Source: Cryoendolithus antarcticus (taxonomy: Eukaryota; Ascomycota; Dothideomycetes; Cladosporiales; Cladosporiaceae). From it: 64,000 bases of DNA. The notes under the pieces were generated by a model. It was not told the DNA's origin, did no database searches, and saw only the letters and a list, made by a program, of their open reading frames with translations. The stretch spans positions 1 through 64,000 of the forward strand of contig NAJO01000037.1 in assembly GCA_002077065.1 (NCBI GenBank). The letters run 5' to 3'. The position numbers and the translations under genes were made by a program. Shown one piece after another: positions 31,104 through 42,029 of this stretch; the stretch's first letter is position 1, and the number at the start of each line of letters is the position of its first letter.

Positions 31104-31552
31104 ATGGCTTTCTCGGACCACGCAACCTTGACATATACGATTCTTGGGTTGTTTTCCGTCTCCGCCATTGCTTTCCTCCTCTCCCAGCCTACAGACTTCG
31201 CGAAATGGGTGCAGAAGAAGAAGTACCAGTATGAGGTCACGTTTGCGCTATATATGCTCACCCCGACGGAGCGGTTCATCTTCAGTAGGGAAACCCACAC
31301 GCAGATCCGTGTGGTTGATGCATGGACTAACGCGAAGCTGTAGATTCTGTGCTATTTCTGTTTGTAGCCATGACCTCCATTGCTGCCGCGCTGTACCTAC
31401 CGGATCATATCTCTGAGATTGCACGACGTGGCTTCTATTACTGGGCTGGCGAGGCGGGGCCGGGAGCTGCGGCTGCGACAAAGGGTCTTGCTGAGGTTGT
31501 ATCTAAGTCTACGGAGGCGCTTGGGGAAATGGATTCTAGTGGTGTACAATGA
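31104..31552 (+). CDS. Small subunit of serine palmitoyltransferase-like protein
   Basis: Exons 31104-31284 and 31344-31552, 129 residues; the 59-nt intron has a GGACTAAC branch. The central segment KKKYQYEVTFALYMLTPTER followed by FIFNSVLFLF lines up with the ssSPTa/b family of animals (YYQYLLVTALYMLEPWER, VFNSM), including the LYML-P-ER motif; the splice restores the Asn-Ser of that motif. These tiny ER proteins bind and activate serine palmitoyltransferase, the first enzyme of sphingolipid synthesis, and set its acyl-CoA preference. Here there are two predicted membrane segments (residues about 5-25 and 60-80) and a longer Ala-rich C-terminal tail than in animal homologues. No alternative family fits. 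Confidence 0.82.
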
Positions 31553-32680
31553 GCGTGGTGGTCCAATGTGGGGTACATACGTCTGCGAAGGCGATCTGCA
31601 TCTTCAAGTGGACCACACAGTAGGCGCATTTTGATGGATGACCGCCGCCCAGGACTTGGTGCCGGCAGACACCGGATTGGAGTTCACGACTATGGCGACA
31701 CGATGCTAAGGCACGTACCGAGAAATACTGTGTCATGTCTTCGTGTCGATTCCAGCCTGTCGCTCCCGGCATTCGGGCCATCAGCTCTGGTCGGCTGCAA
31801 GTCTTCGCCATCAGTGAGCCGCTTGAATGCACTAGCCATCGATACCGCAAGCTATTCTGCTGACCAATGCATGACATTCCTACCCATGGCAAATACAGGA
31901 TTGCCGGGCCAGGAGCAGATGCTCGTCCGAACTTGATCACCGGATAGCACAAACACCGCCCTTTACTCTGGCGAAGCTTCGCATGCGCGGAAATAGAGTC
32001 TCGCGAACCTCCATCAATCGCCGAAGCAAGATCGGAGCTGGAACAGTCTTGGATGATTCCGCTCTAGGCTCGGCCGCCGTTCGAGGGAGCTCCAATCTAC
32101 GTGAAATCCTCGGAGCGATGCAGCAACGGATTCGAGCGGAGTGGGTACTTTGACATGAGCTTACCACTTCGTTTTCCACATCGACTGTAGCACAGGTGGT
32201 TTTGGATGAGCAATTTATTGGTGTAGGCGGCACGTTCCGCATGCGCGACAAACCGTTACTCCATGGAATCCTCCCGACTCCAAGGTTGTCAGGACGTCAA
32301 CAAAATGTAAGTAGACCACGACCATGGTCGATACAATTTCACATGCTTTGCCTTTGCCGCGTTTCCGCGAGTGCAAACCTATTATCAAGTGCCTTGCCCT
32401 CTCTCCTCTATTCCCCTCCTACACGTTCTGCCCATCTTGACGCATCAAGTTCTGCTGCGCGTAAAACCACGACACCTCAGTGGAAGGACTGCGCTACCGC
32501 TCGTGCTGGTCGACGCACGCGCTCACAGTCACTCGCTGGGACTCACTCATCCACACCGCACGAGCACAACATACTGGTTGGAGCGCTGTCGCCACGCCAC
32601 TTTGACCAGAGTGACTGCACTGCGTCGGCTCCTCTAGGACACGTCCAGAGCCTTGCAAGTGTCATCGCCACATCGCGACA
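31553..32680. other. 1.1-kb intergenic region upstream of paralogue A
   Basis: Between the palmitoyltransferase subunit and gene A. Frames open on both strands (for example 32196-32939 on the plus strand, overlapping the start of gene A) but without any recognisable motif. Should hold the promoter of gene A. Nothing else seen. Confidence 0.45.
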
Positions 32681-35600
32681 ATGCAGGTGTTATTCTACAT
32701 CAACGCTAAGTGGAAGTGGTTCGCCATACTGCATCTTCTCGTGTACCAGACAGTCGCGATCCCAAGCACGGAACATTTGCTTCATGGCTCCCAGTATCGC
32801 TGGGCTGCCAGCGAACCGTACCGACAGCAACCGCGGGAGACGGCGACTGGATCCTTGCACTCCCGTCGGCCATCCTCAGACCCTGCGCCGAAGCAAGGCA
32901 CCGGTTCAAGCACTTCGAAGTCGTCACCAACCTTCATGAACGTAACGGAAGATCCAGATTACACTCACTTGTTCCTTGTGGCCGGTTACATCTTCCCTGA
33001 CGACGCCCCCTTCGATGAGCTCACTCGCGGTAATCCATGGCGTCATGCGGACGAAAGGTCTCCTGACCGATGGGACTCCCAAGAGATGGCGAAGTACAAC
33101 ATCTCCATTGCCCAATTGGGCGTCGGTTTCAACTGGGATGGAACCAGCGAGAGCATTCAGAAGCGAGGTTCGAAAGGAGTCAGTATCAATAAGGTCTCGG
33201 GATGGACGAAGTTCAAGGACTGGATTATGGGGTACGTTTGCGTCCATCGCGCTTCTAGCAGGGCCCTCCCCGCGTATTCAACAGCACACTACTGACGTCG
33301 TTTTATCAGTTGGCGTAAAAGCAATTTGCTCACCTTGCCCTAAAGAGTTCGGAGATAAGGATCATCGAGGTTCCCATCGAGGTACCCGTCGAGAAAACTC
33401 GTTGGCGTACTCGGACTCGGACTCGGACCAAGGTCATTTACACGGAGCGCGGGCAAGCGCGGGTTGCGGACGCCGTCTCGAACTTTCATCGTGCCACTGG
33501 TGAAGGGCCCCTACCGGTGGAGCGTATTCCCCACAATCCTGGCAACACCCATTGGCAGACGACCGGCGAGAGGCCGTTTGATGCTGGATATTTTGCCGAC
33601 AATGAGGGCTCCCAAGAGTCCCCGATTCGCTCGACCCAGCCAGATCAGCAAAAAGTGTACGAAGCGCAGCAAGAACATGAAAAGTCTTCTTACCAGCACG
33701 ATAAGAAGATCGAAATGTCGGAGCAGAAGACGCTCGAAAACAAACATGAAATCCAAAAGTCCGAGCACGCTGAAGTCCAGGAGCGCACGCAAGCAAAGAC
33801 TGCAACCGGGAATGCCGAGAAGTATGAAGCTAAAGCTGCAGAGCTTGATAAACAGGAACCTAGGCCTCGCACCTTGATCGACAAATATCTGGAAGATGCT
33901 AAGAAGGAACGCGCAAGGGATAGAGAGGCCAACCAACGCGGGGACCAAGCCAAGCAGAAGACCACTGAACTCAAACAAGAAGGGAAGCTGCTCGACGAAG
34001 CTAGCACTAATCTGAAGTCAAGCTCTGAGCAGCTGAACAATCAGGGTGCTGGGATTGGCGAGGCTCAGAAGTCCTTAAACGCTGGCAATGTCAATGAGGC
34101 CAACAGCAAGCTCGAGGTCGCTCGCGAGCACGGCCAGCAAGCCTCAGTGTCTGATGAGAGGGCAACGTCGAAAATCAACGAGGCTGCGGTCCGCAAACAG
34201 GATCGTGTCCAACAGCAGCGTCCCAACCCTGAGTCGCAGCCTAGCACAGACCAGGAGAAGGCCGACAAGCAGAAGGCCGACAAGGAGAAAGCCGACAGGG
34301 AGAAGACCGACAGGGCGAAGGCCGACAAGGAGAAGACCGACAAGGAGAGGGTCGACAGGGAGAGGGTCGACAGGGAGAAGGCCGATAGGGAAAAAGCCGA
34401 CAGGGAGAAGGCCGACAAGCAAAAGGCCGACAAGCAGAAGGCTGACAAGGAGAAGGCCGACAGGGAGAAGACCGACAACGAGAAGGTCGGGAAGGACAAG
34501 CCAAAGCCGGAAAGTCCGCCCGATGGACCACCTGCGACACCTGGAGAAGTTGCCGAGGTCGAACGTGCGGTATCACGAGCGAGTCAACTCGAGAGCGAGA
34601 TCACGCGCATGCACCAAGTGATAGCCACAGACAATGCGAATGCTGAAGCAGCGGGTCCGCGGATAGCTGAGCTGCAATGGCAGACGGCGGACCTCAGAGC
34701 TCAACACGACAGGTTGCAACAAGAGTACAGGAGAGCGCCAGATATGGAGAAAATGCGGATCTCCGGCGAGAAACGCGCGGTCACGGCTCGATTGGAGGAT
34801 ACACGGCTGAATATATTCCACGAGCAGCGAGTCATTGAGAACAACAAAGAGTACCACGGGCATCACCAGGACGAACTTACTGGTTATCAGAATGAACAAG
34901 CGAAGGTCAAGTCGAAGCTAGACCGCATGAACCCGAAGGCTGTGAAGTCGGTCAAGGACGCTCACATGACTTCAGCGACGAAGCTAGGTGGGGAGATCGA
35001 AGCGATCGAGGCACGAATGCTTCAAAACCTGCAGCGTCACAACGAGGTCATGGACACAATCTGGCGTCAGATACATCCAGATGGTGACCAATACCGCCGG
35101 GCCATCGGTCAGGGCAAGACGCTTACAGCGGCCCAGGCTCGGGAGTGGGACGCAGTCCAGGCACGGGAGAAAGCAGCAAAGACCGAATTGATCGATCTCT
35201 TCAAGAAACGGCAGGCTTCACGTCTCGAGCGCGCGGGCATCCGCACGGCTTTGTACAAGGCGGATCCTGCCGCAGCCTTGAACTTCGACGTGGAGTACTA
35301 CCCCAAGAACGCAGCAAAAGGCTTCTACCCATCGGCTGGCGAGTCCGGAATCCTTGATTTGGGTATCGCAGAGGGAATCCCACTGACGGTCGATAATGAT
35401 GGGAGACTTGTCAGACCAAAGAGCCCAATGATGGACCACGATGGTCAAGGCACCCGCTTCAATGAGATGAAAGTCAAGCAGTGGGAGAGGTTCAAGGAAC
35501 TCCACCCTGAAGCTGACGTCCCTGAGCCTAAGATCGGCGGATTGGATGGCGCCGATGAGCCGGACGTGCTGAGGCACAAGCAGGCAGTTCGAGCACGAAT

Positions 35601-36392
35601 GAAATTCGGCGATCTCTGGAATCCGGATGGCCATGTCCTGGAGGCTTTCAAGACTAAAGACGCGATGTACCTGAGACATCCCACTGGAAAGGTTTTCTCG
35701 AGTCCACTGGAGGGATCGACGGCTAGTCTGCAGCGGGTCTTCCGGCTCGTGGACGCGGTTCCTGAGGGCGCTGTGGAAATCGCTGCCGGCGCACGTCTCA
35801 TAACCACAGGGACAAGAATGACGGCTACAGTTGCGAGAGCCCTCACCGCTGCAGGGGTCGTATTGATCCCGATCGCCGAAGTCGCCGTCGCTCTCGTGAC
35901 TGGTATCATGGTTGTTATGCAAGCCGTATCCACGGTGCAGCAAATCGCAGACGGCCACTACGGCCAAGCGGCTATTGACCTCTACATAGCGGTGCACGAA
36001 ATGGTAGACCCATCGTTCGCCGCCATCATGCTGTTGTACCATGTCACGAGATTCATCGTGGACTACGCTCAGAAAAAGCATAGGGAACACAAGTGCCACG
36101 ACGCCTTGAACGAGGAGTACAAGACCGAATACAAGAAGAAATGTGGATGGAGGCCACATCATGTTCCGACAAGAAAGAAGGTGAGCCGTACCTGAAGATT
36201 CCACTCGCCGCTTCACTACTGACTTCATTCTAGATGTGGTCCGTAAAAGCGTTCGAGTGTAAATATTACACGGAGAAAGACTATAAGAAGGCGCATCTAT
36301 TGAAGCAGGACGGATGGGACAGGCTGCCACAGATGCCGCAGTTTGCGGCATCACACCCAATACAACATGGAAAGAAGCCATGTCAGGAGTGA
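32681..36392 (+). CDS. Paralogue A: large secreted protein with KADKE repeats and Cys-rich C-terminus
   Basis: First member of a three-gene family. Exon 1 (32681-33231) encodes a signal-type hydrophobic start (KWFAILHLLVYQ region), then a domain with NVT and NIS sites. The main exon runs from about 33348 to 36180 and the last is 36234-36392, joined by a clear GTGAGC...TTCTAG intron; about 1180 residues. The middle is coiled-coil-like and holds 16 pentamers of the type KADKE/KADRE at 34258-34497. Then come a conserved region ending PEGAVEI, an Ala/Val-rich hydrophobic segment (35758-36060) and the C-terminal module EHKCHD...YKTEYKKKC...KMWSVKAFEC...KDYKK...KKPC. The exon-1/exon-2 acceptor is uncertain: the nearest good one (33309) leads to an early stop, so an AG at 33347 is used here. 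Function unknown. Confidence 0.7.
34258..34497 (+). repeat. 16 tandem 15-bp units (KADKE pentapeptides) in paralogue A
   Basis: Exactly 240 bases coding for 16 charged pentamers of the pattern K/R-A/T/V-D-K/R/N-E/Q/A. The codons are nearly uniform (AAGGCCGACAAGGAG-like) with A/G differences that swap Lys and Arg, so the array is recent or kept homogeneous. It should form a highly charged helix. The minus strand is open across it but encodes only a mirror-repeat. Confidence 0.9.
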
Positions 36393-37399
36393 TCGCAATA
36401 GTACGTCTATTGCTTCTTACGACCGTGATGGCTAGCTGATATACTCTAGCGCTTGCTACTCGGCGACTGGCGACAGGGATCAGCGACTCCTTGAGTGACT
36501 GTCAGGCACCGCATGACCAGGCAACGAGCGGCTCCCGCGGCGAGGTGGATACAGAGCCTTGTGATCAATATCACTTGATTCAGGCTCTGTTGTGCGATCC
36601 TGGTGTGCAAGCTACAAGGCAGTTGGAGCTCTGCATGGGCTAGTACAATCACGCCGTGGGCAAAGGGCGAGATCGCCATGCGTGACCGTTTACCGCACAG
36701 TTCTGAGTTGTGGATACGATCGTAGCTTGGTATGACGTGAGATGAGACTTGACCTTCGCGAGGGGAAAGTGATCGCATATACTGGATGAGTGCTTGTGAT
36801 GGGAGATCGTACTGTAGATTCGGGCGCGTCCATCAGAACAGGATATAGCAATACAATACAACAGCTGTAAGTGATGTGCGTCGATCGTAGAGTTGTCGAG
36901 CAAGTGAAGGCATCGAATGCGTCGAACGCTCAAGTCTGCGCTTCTCTCACAGTCCCGGATGCATGTAGAGCTTCTGCCGGACACGCTGCATCATTCTATG
37001 CTGCGCTGTCGCACTTGTAAGAATGCAGGGACGCCAGCGTCAAGGTCGGACCTGTCTCTCATGAGTAGTCTAGGCTGGATTCACTATAACAAGTAACCGT
37101 AGGGGAGCATTGGAGCATTGCAGTCACCTCGGAGAAGCAAAGATACTCGAGACGTGCTGCCATATGGCCCAACTTTCAGCGCCAATGACGCCGAGCGCAG
37201 TCGCTACCAAATGGCCTCTTCACCCAATGTCCTCGATACGTACGAAGACTTCGCTCGCTCCCCTCGCTCGACTCCAATCCCCCAATTTTCCATCTGACAC
37301 ACAAATAACAGATGACGAACCGAGCCCAAGTCACTCCAATCACATGCTACGCATGGATCGCAATAGTAGCTCCGTTGCGGCACTCCCCAGCGGAACGAC
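36393..37399. other. 1.0-kb intergenic between convergent A and B
   Basis: 3' ends of genes A and B face each other across this stretch. No coding feature recognised; expected to contain both terminators. Confidence 0.45.
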
Positions 37400-40255
37400 C
37401 TAAGCCAACATGGGGCGACCAAAGGGATGCACTGGGGAAGTCTGCGAGTCGTCTTCACCGCGAGACTCGTCGACTGGCTGATCATGCCATTCTTGAGCTA
37501 GCGAACTCAAGTCCCGCTTCATCGCCGGTGTGCCGTCCCAGAACGTGAACTCACATGGCGTCGTACCCTTCGGTATGAAGTGTGTGTTGACAAACCTGTG
37601 ATCGTCTTCAAGGTCTTCCGCACCCTTGGAATTGTTCAGCTTCTGGTCATGATAGTCCTTCTCGGTGTGAAGACGCTCGCAGTCGAATGCGATTGCCTTC
37701 CACATCTTCGTTCTGGTCGGGACATCTGCGGGCGGGCGGAGGCAAACTCTCTGGAACTCGGTCTTGTAGTCTCTGTTCAAGTGCTTGTGACACTTGTGCT
37801 CCTTTACGGCTTGTCGTATGGCACGGAAAGCGACATCGCCAATGATGAAGGACGCCTGTACAGTCCAGCCAATCGGCCCGGAGAAAGACATTGCTGCATT
37901 GAGGCCGCCAAGAAGTCTACCTGTAAGCACAGCCGCTTCCACGACTCCGGTTCTGATGATGCCTTCGGCTGTCACAGCTATAGCGGGCTCGGCAAGTCGG
38001 AGAGCGGCTACGGCTGCTTCTGTAGTGGCCAAAGAACCCTCCGCGAGGCCGAGGGTGGCCTCCATCGCAGAGATGCCGATGGGAGCGACTTCTGCGCCCT
38101 CAACAATGGCCATCGTTGCCGCTTCTGCTCCCTCAGTCGCGGTAACGGGAGCTAGAGCCCCAATGCTATCACTGATCTCGATCGCACCTTCAGGAATACC
38201 ACTCTTCATGCCCTGGAGTACCTGCTTACTCCCGCTTGCGATCGCTTTGAATGCTCTGCCCGCTTTGTCCAGGATGTACTTGTCACCCTTGTGGATCCAC
38301 GTGCGTGAAGCCAGCGAACCTTTGCGATAGCCAGCTAGAAGTTCTTTCGGTAATTGCGTTATAGGCGCTTTGCCTGCCGCTGTCAAAGCTCCGTGCTCGA
38401 AGAGATTGACGGCGCCATCGACAGCATCAGCGGTGCCGTCAAGATTCGTGACAGATGGTGTCTTGAATTCAGGTGGCACCTTGTAGTGAGTGCCAGTGTG
38501 CAACTTTGCCGCGCCCTCGTTCGTGTAGAAAGGTCCGCCTTTGCCATCCTTCAGGAACAAGGATGCACCTTTCTGCACCTGGGTGCGCTCGTCTAGCAAC
38601 CAGTTCAGCTTCTTAAGAGGAGACATCTTTGCGACTTCAGGTTCAATCGCTGTCCGCGGTCCATGTTCGACCGCTTTGTACGCACTGAACCATAACCGTG
38701 TCTCTGTAGGATCGGCCGCCAGCAATCTGCTCACTGAATTCTGACAAAGGCCATGTAAACGATCGATGTCGTTCAGCAGCTGCTTGTTTCGAGATAACAC
38801 CTCGCTCATTTCAGTCTTCACTTGTTCAAGACGCTGAAGCTGCTCAGCCGTGGCACCGCCAGTAGCTCCTTGCGCCCGCCCGAGTGCATCCAATTCCGGG
38901 GATAGTTTGTTCTCGAGCAGCGTCTCTAACTGCTTACTTTGCTCCAGAGCATTCTGTAACTCTCCTTCCTGTACGCCAAGCCTTGTTCTCTCCCACGCTG
39001 CTTGCGTCTTGTCCGAATATACTTCGACATTCTTCTCGATATCTTTCAGCCGAGCAGCCATGCGCCCCTCATCAATTTGGAAAAATTTCGTATTGCGGAC
39101 GTCCATTTCATTGCGCGCCTGGAATGCGCTAGCAACAAGTTGCCTGTCCTTTACCCCAGTCTCGAGCATCACCCGTTCCTTCTCCAGAGACTCGAGCTCC
39201 AGTTTCCACTGTGCTGCATTCGTTTCCTTCGAGTGAGACATGTATGCCTCCTGCCTCGAAAGCGCCTTTTCCCATTCCGGCAGCTCGAGGGATGCCTTCT
39301 TCATCCGGATCTTGCGTAGTTTAGTCTGTTCCTTAATGGATTCCAATTCGCGACGCGTATCATCAAGCTTGTCGTACAGCTCCTCTCTCTCCCACGACTC
39401 TGCTTTCCATGCCTCTGCCTCGGCGTCATAGCGGCCTTCGGGGGGCCCAAAGTCGCTTGATGAAAAGTCTTTCTGCTGCACGGGAATCGGAAGCTGTCCG
39501 GTCTCCTCAACATCGTCGGAAGCCTCTTCAATGGCAATCCGCCCTTCTTGAGTGGTAACCCATTCCTTTCCAGAAAGCCCAGTTCCCTAAGACTCGGTTC
39601 ATCAATCCCAAAGATATCCTGCAGTGCCCCCAATACCCTCGGGCTCGGTTCACCAATCCCAGCAAGATCGAGCGTCGGCGTAGTCTCTCCGGCAACCTCG
39701 AGGATTCCTTTCCTAGGGGCAAGAAAGTCAGCACTGCATCAACGCACGCATACGGAAGCGCGTCACGCTGCGGCGGCCGACAGAACACTGATTGACTCAC
39801 CTGCCCTTGAGGCGTAAGAAGTTCTCAAAACGACGCCATGTGTTGCTCAAAAACAGTTTCCATCCGCCCTTCGCACCTCTTGCACTCAGTAAACCATTGA
39901 CTCGGCCACCTTGCGTCAAGACCAAGAGTAGATGGTATACTGTTGGATTGTGTGCACCAAGAGCGTCTGGCGACCATACTGTTGTGTCGTTCGACTTGCG
40001 ATGGACTTTGCCGCCCGTGACATTGATAAGGGCGCTCTGATCCTCAAAACTATAGTAGTTGACAAAGATGACGTGGGTGATGTTGGCAGCATCTGTGAGC
40101 TCTTCGAGGGCGCTGCTGTGATTGCTCGCTTGGATCTCAACGTTCCTGGTACTATTGTCTCTGTCGATGACAACGGGCGGTTGCTCGCCGGTGGGTAGGG
40201 CAGCGGTCGTGCAGATCACCCGCAGAATCACGAGCAACGTGACTTTTAACCGCAT
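37400..40255 (-). CDS. Paralogue B: large secreted coiled-coil protein with Cys-rich C-terminus
   Basis: Three exons, 40255-39801, 39712-39637 and 39586-37400 (introns 88 and 50 nt, all phases consistent), 905 residues. Starts with a signal peptide (MRLKVTLLVILRVICTTAA), then the shared N-terminal domain ITHVIFVNYYSFEDQ...NVT. From about residue 200 a long acidic/basic coiled coil follows (ELYDKLDDTRRELESIKEQ and similar). Then come a region ending IPEGAIEI, an Ala-rich hydrophobic stretch of about 130 residues, and the C-terminal module KEHKCHK...FQRVC-RPPADVPTR-KMWKAIAFDC...KDY...DDHRFVNTHF...TTPCEF. Gene B gives the clearest exon structure of the three and guided the reading of A and C. 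It has no pentamer or proline repeats. Function unknown. Confidence 0.8.
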
Positions 40256-42029
40256 CGTGGCTACGGACGCGATTGTGATATCAGTGTGGCAAGCTAATAC
40301 TCAATCATCGGTGAACGGCGACGATCGATATCATGTACCCAGGAAGCAATGGAAGGTGATGATCGGGAATCGACAAAAGGTGTTGAGTGGCCATGAGGGA
40401 TGCTAGCTTTTGTGGAATGTATAGTGCGAAGAAATATTGAAGAAAGTTTGGCATCTCGAGATGCGCGTCCGCGATGATTTGGACGGAGCATGGTGAACGA
40501 CTTGGGTATGACTTACAACCAATAGATGGATCCTGTATCCTCGATCGCTCAAGACACAGTCAGTAATACACTAGTACCGCAATTCCCTAAGGTCACCACA
40601 TAGAGCCTCGTCGATAGCAGTCAAATGGCCCCCCCGACATGACTGGCTGTAAGCATATGGCTTTGTACCGAGTCCATGGCGTCGAGAATCCCGATGAGCC
40701 TTTGGAATTCCATCGGAGTAGTCGTTTTAGGGGCGCAGGTCGTGGTGACAAGCTGAATAAATGTATCAGGGCAGGGTCAAATGCTGAGCCGAAGCGATAG
40801 GTGGGCACGACGCAGCCCGTCGGAGAGAGGAAATTAGCGTGACCAGGCCGGAGAGACGAGAGAATCTGCAATGCTGTCGAAAATCGGTGCGAGACTTACG
40901 TTCGCGACAAGTCACGATAGTCAAGTCCGTGGCCAATCGGGTTCGCATCTGGGACTTCTTTGGCTCTCCCAGTTCTCCCATTTTCCGCATTCCAGAGTCT
41001 CGGTTCCCCCTGTTGTCTTGTAATCTAGGTCGCTGCTGCTGTGAAGCGCGGCTTGAATGTATCTCTTGTAAGACCTTCTGAGCTTTGCAAGAGCCCAGAT
41101 CACGTCATAGAGAAACGCATCACCCTTCGTACTTTCAGTCGACGTGTGAAGAGATGTATTGACGACGCACAATCCTGCGCGCGATTGGAACGGTCAGCAA
41201 AAGTAACCAGTGCTGACTTTGAGGCTTTGCGAGAGTTGGCACCGCCGGCCCGCTTCGCGATCTCAACAGTCTAGCTATTAGACCACTCGACACGCGCCTC
41301 GACACCATCACAAAGTACAAAACCTACATTGACCCACTGCCTCGGATTGACAGTCAGCAGACGAAGCTATGTCTGCGGCTGTCATCATGCAGAATCCGCG
41401 CACCACGCTCTGGATCGAGTGGCATCCATCGTCTGGCACCTGGTCAGGTCGAGTCCGATTGGAATACGAGAAAGACAGTGCGGACTGGGGACACTTCGAT
41501 TGCCGCTATGCAGAGCTGCTTCTTTCCACAGAGTTGGCTTGACTGCTGGGAAGGTCATTACGACCCTCCGGCACCTTTCCTCTACAGCATACCATTTATG
41601 CCGCGCGGACGAACGCGGTCTTGGTACCCGCGCGCTAGGTCGCCCTACGTCGATTTACCTTTATCGAGGCTGATTGGCAGTACTTGACAGGAAAGTTGGG
41701 TGCTTGAATCTCATCTACTGGAGCCGCGGGTCTGCCTCACAGAAAAGCTAACGTGGTGCTTTTGGTCGAGCACCTATGGCTGCCAGCAAATAAAAATGTT
41801 GTGGATGGTAAGTTGAACGAGACTTCATCGTCGCCACTTCTTGTGCACGCATTTTCGTCTGGCTCAACCACCTCTCGGTGGCTGTTCCCTATTTCTTCCA
41901 ATTGTGTCTCCTCGTCGAGAATTGATGTCGTATTCGACTGAGCCCTCATTCTCGCAACTTCGCCACGGTAAATGACTGAAGAGCTTCCGCCCTGACTTAA
42001 CTCAAGATCCATTCATCTCAGTCTCGACC
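40256..42029. promoter_or_regulatory. 1.8-kb divergent intergenic region between B and C
   Basis: Genes B and C are transcribed away from each other, so both promoters lie here. It is long for this genome. Open frames of up to 115 codons exist but none resembles a known family or the three paralogues. No repeat recognised. Confidence 0.45.

Noticed and set aside
34065..34499. Minus-strand open frame encoding a repetitive Leu-Ser-Ala-Phe protein
   Set aside because: It is the antisense reading of the KADKE array of gene A; the repeat keeps all frames open, and there is no start context or extra motif.
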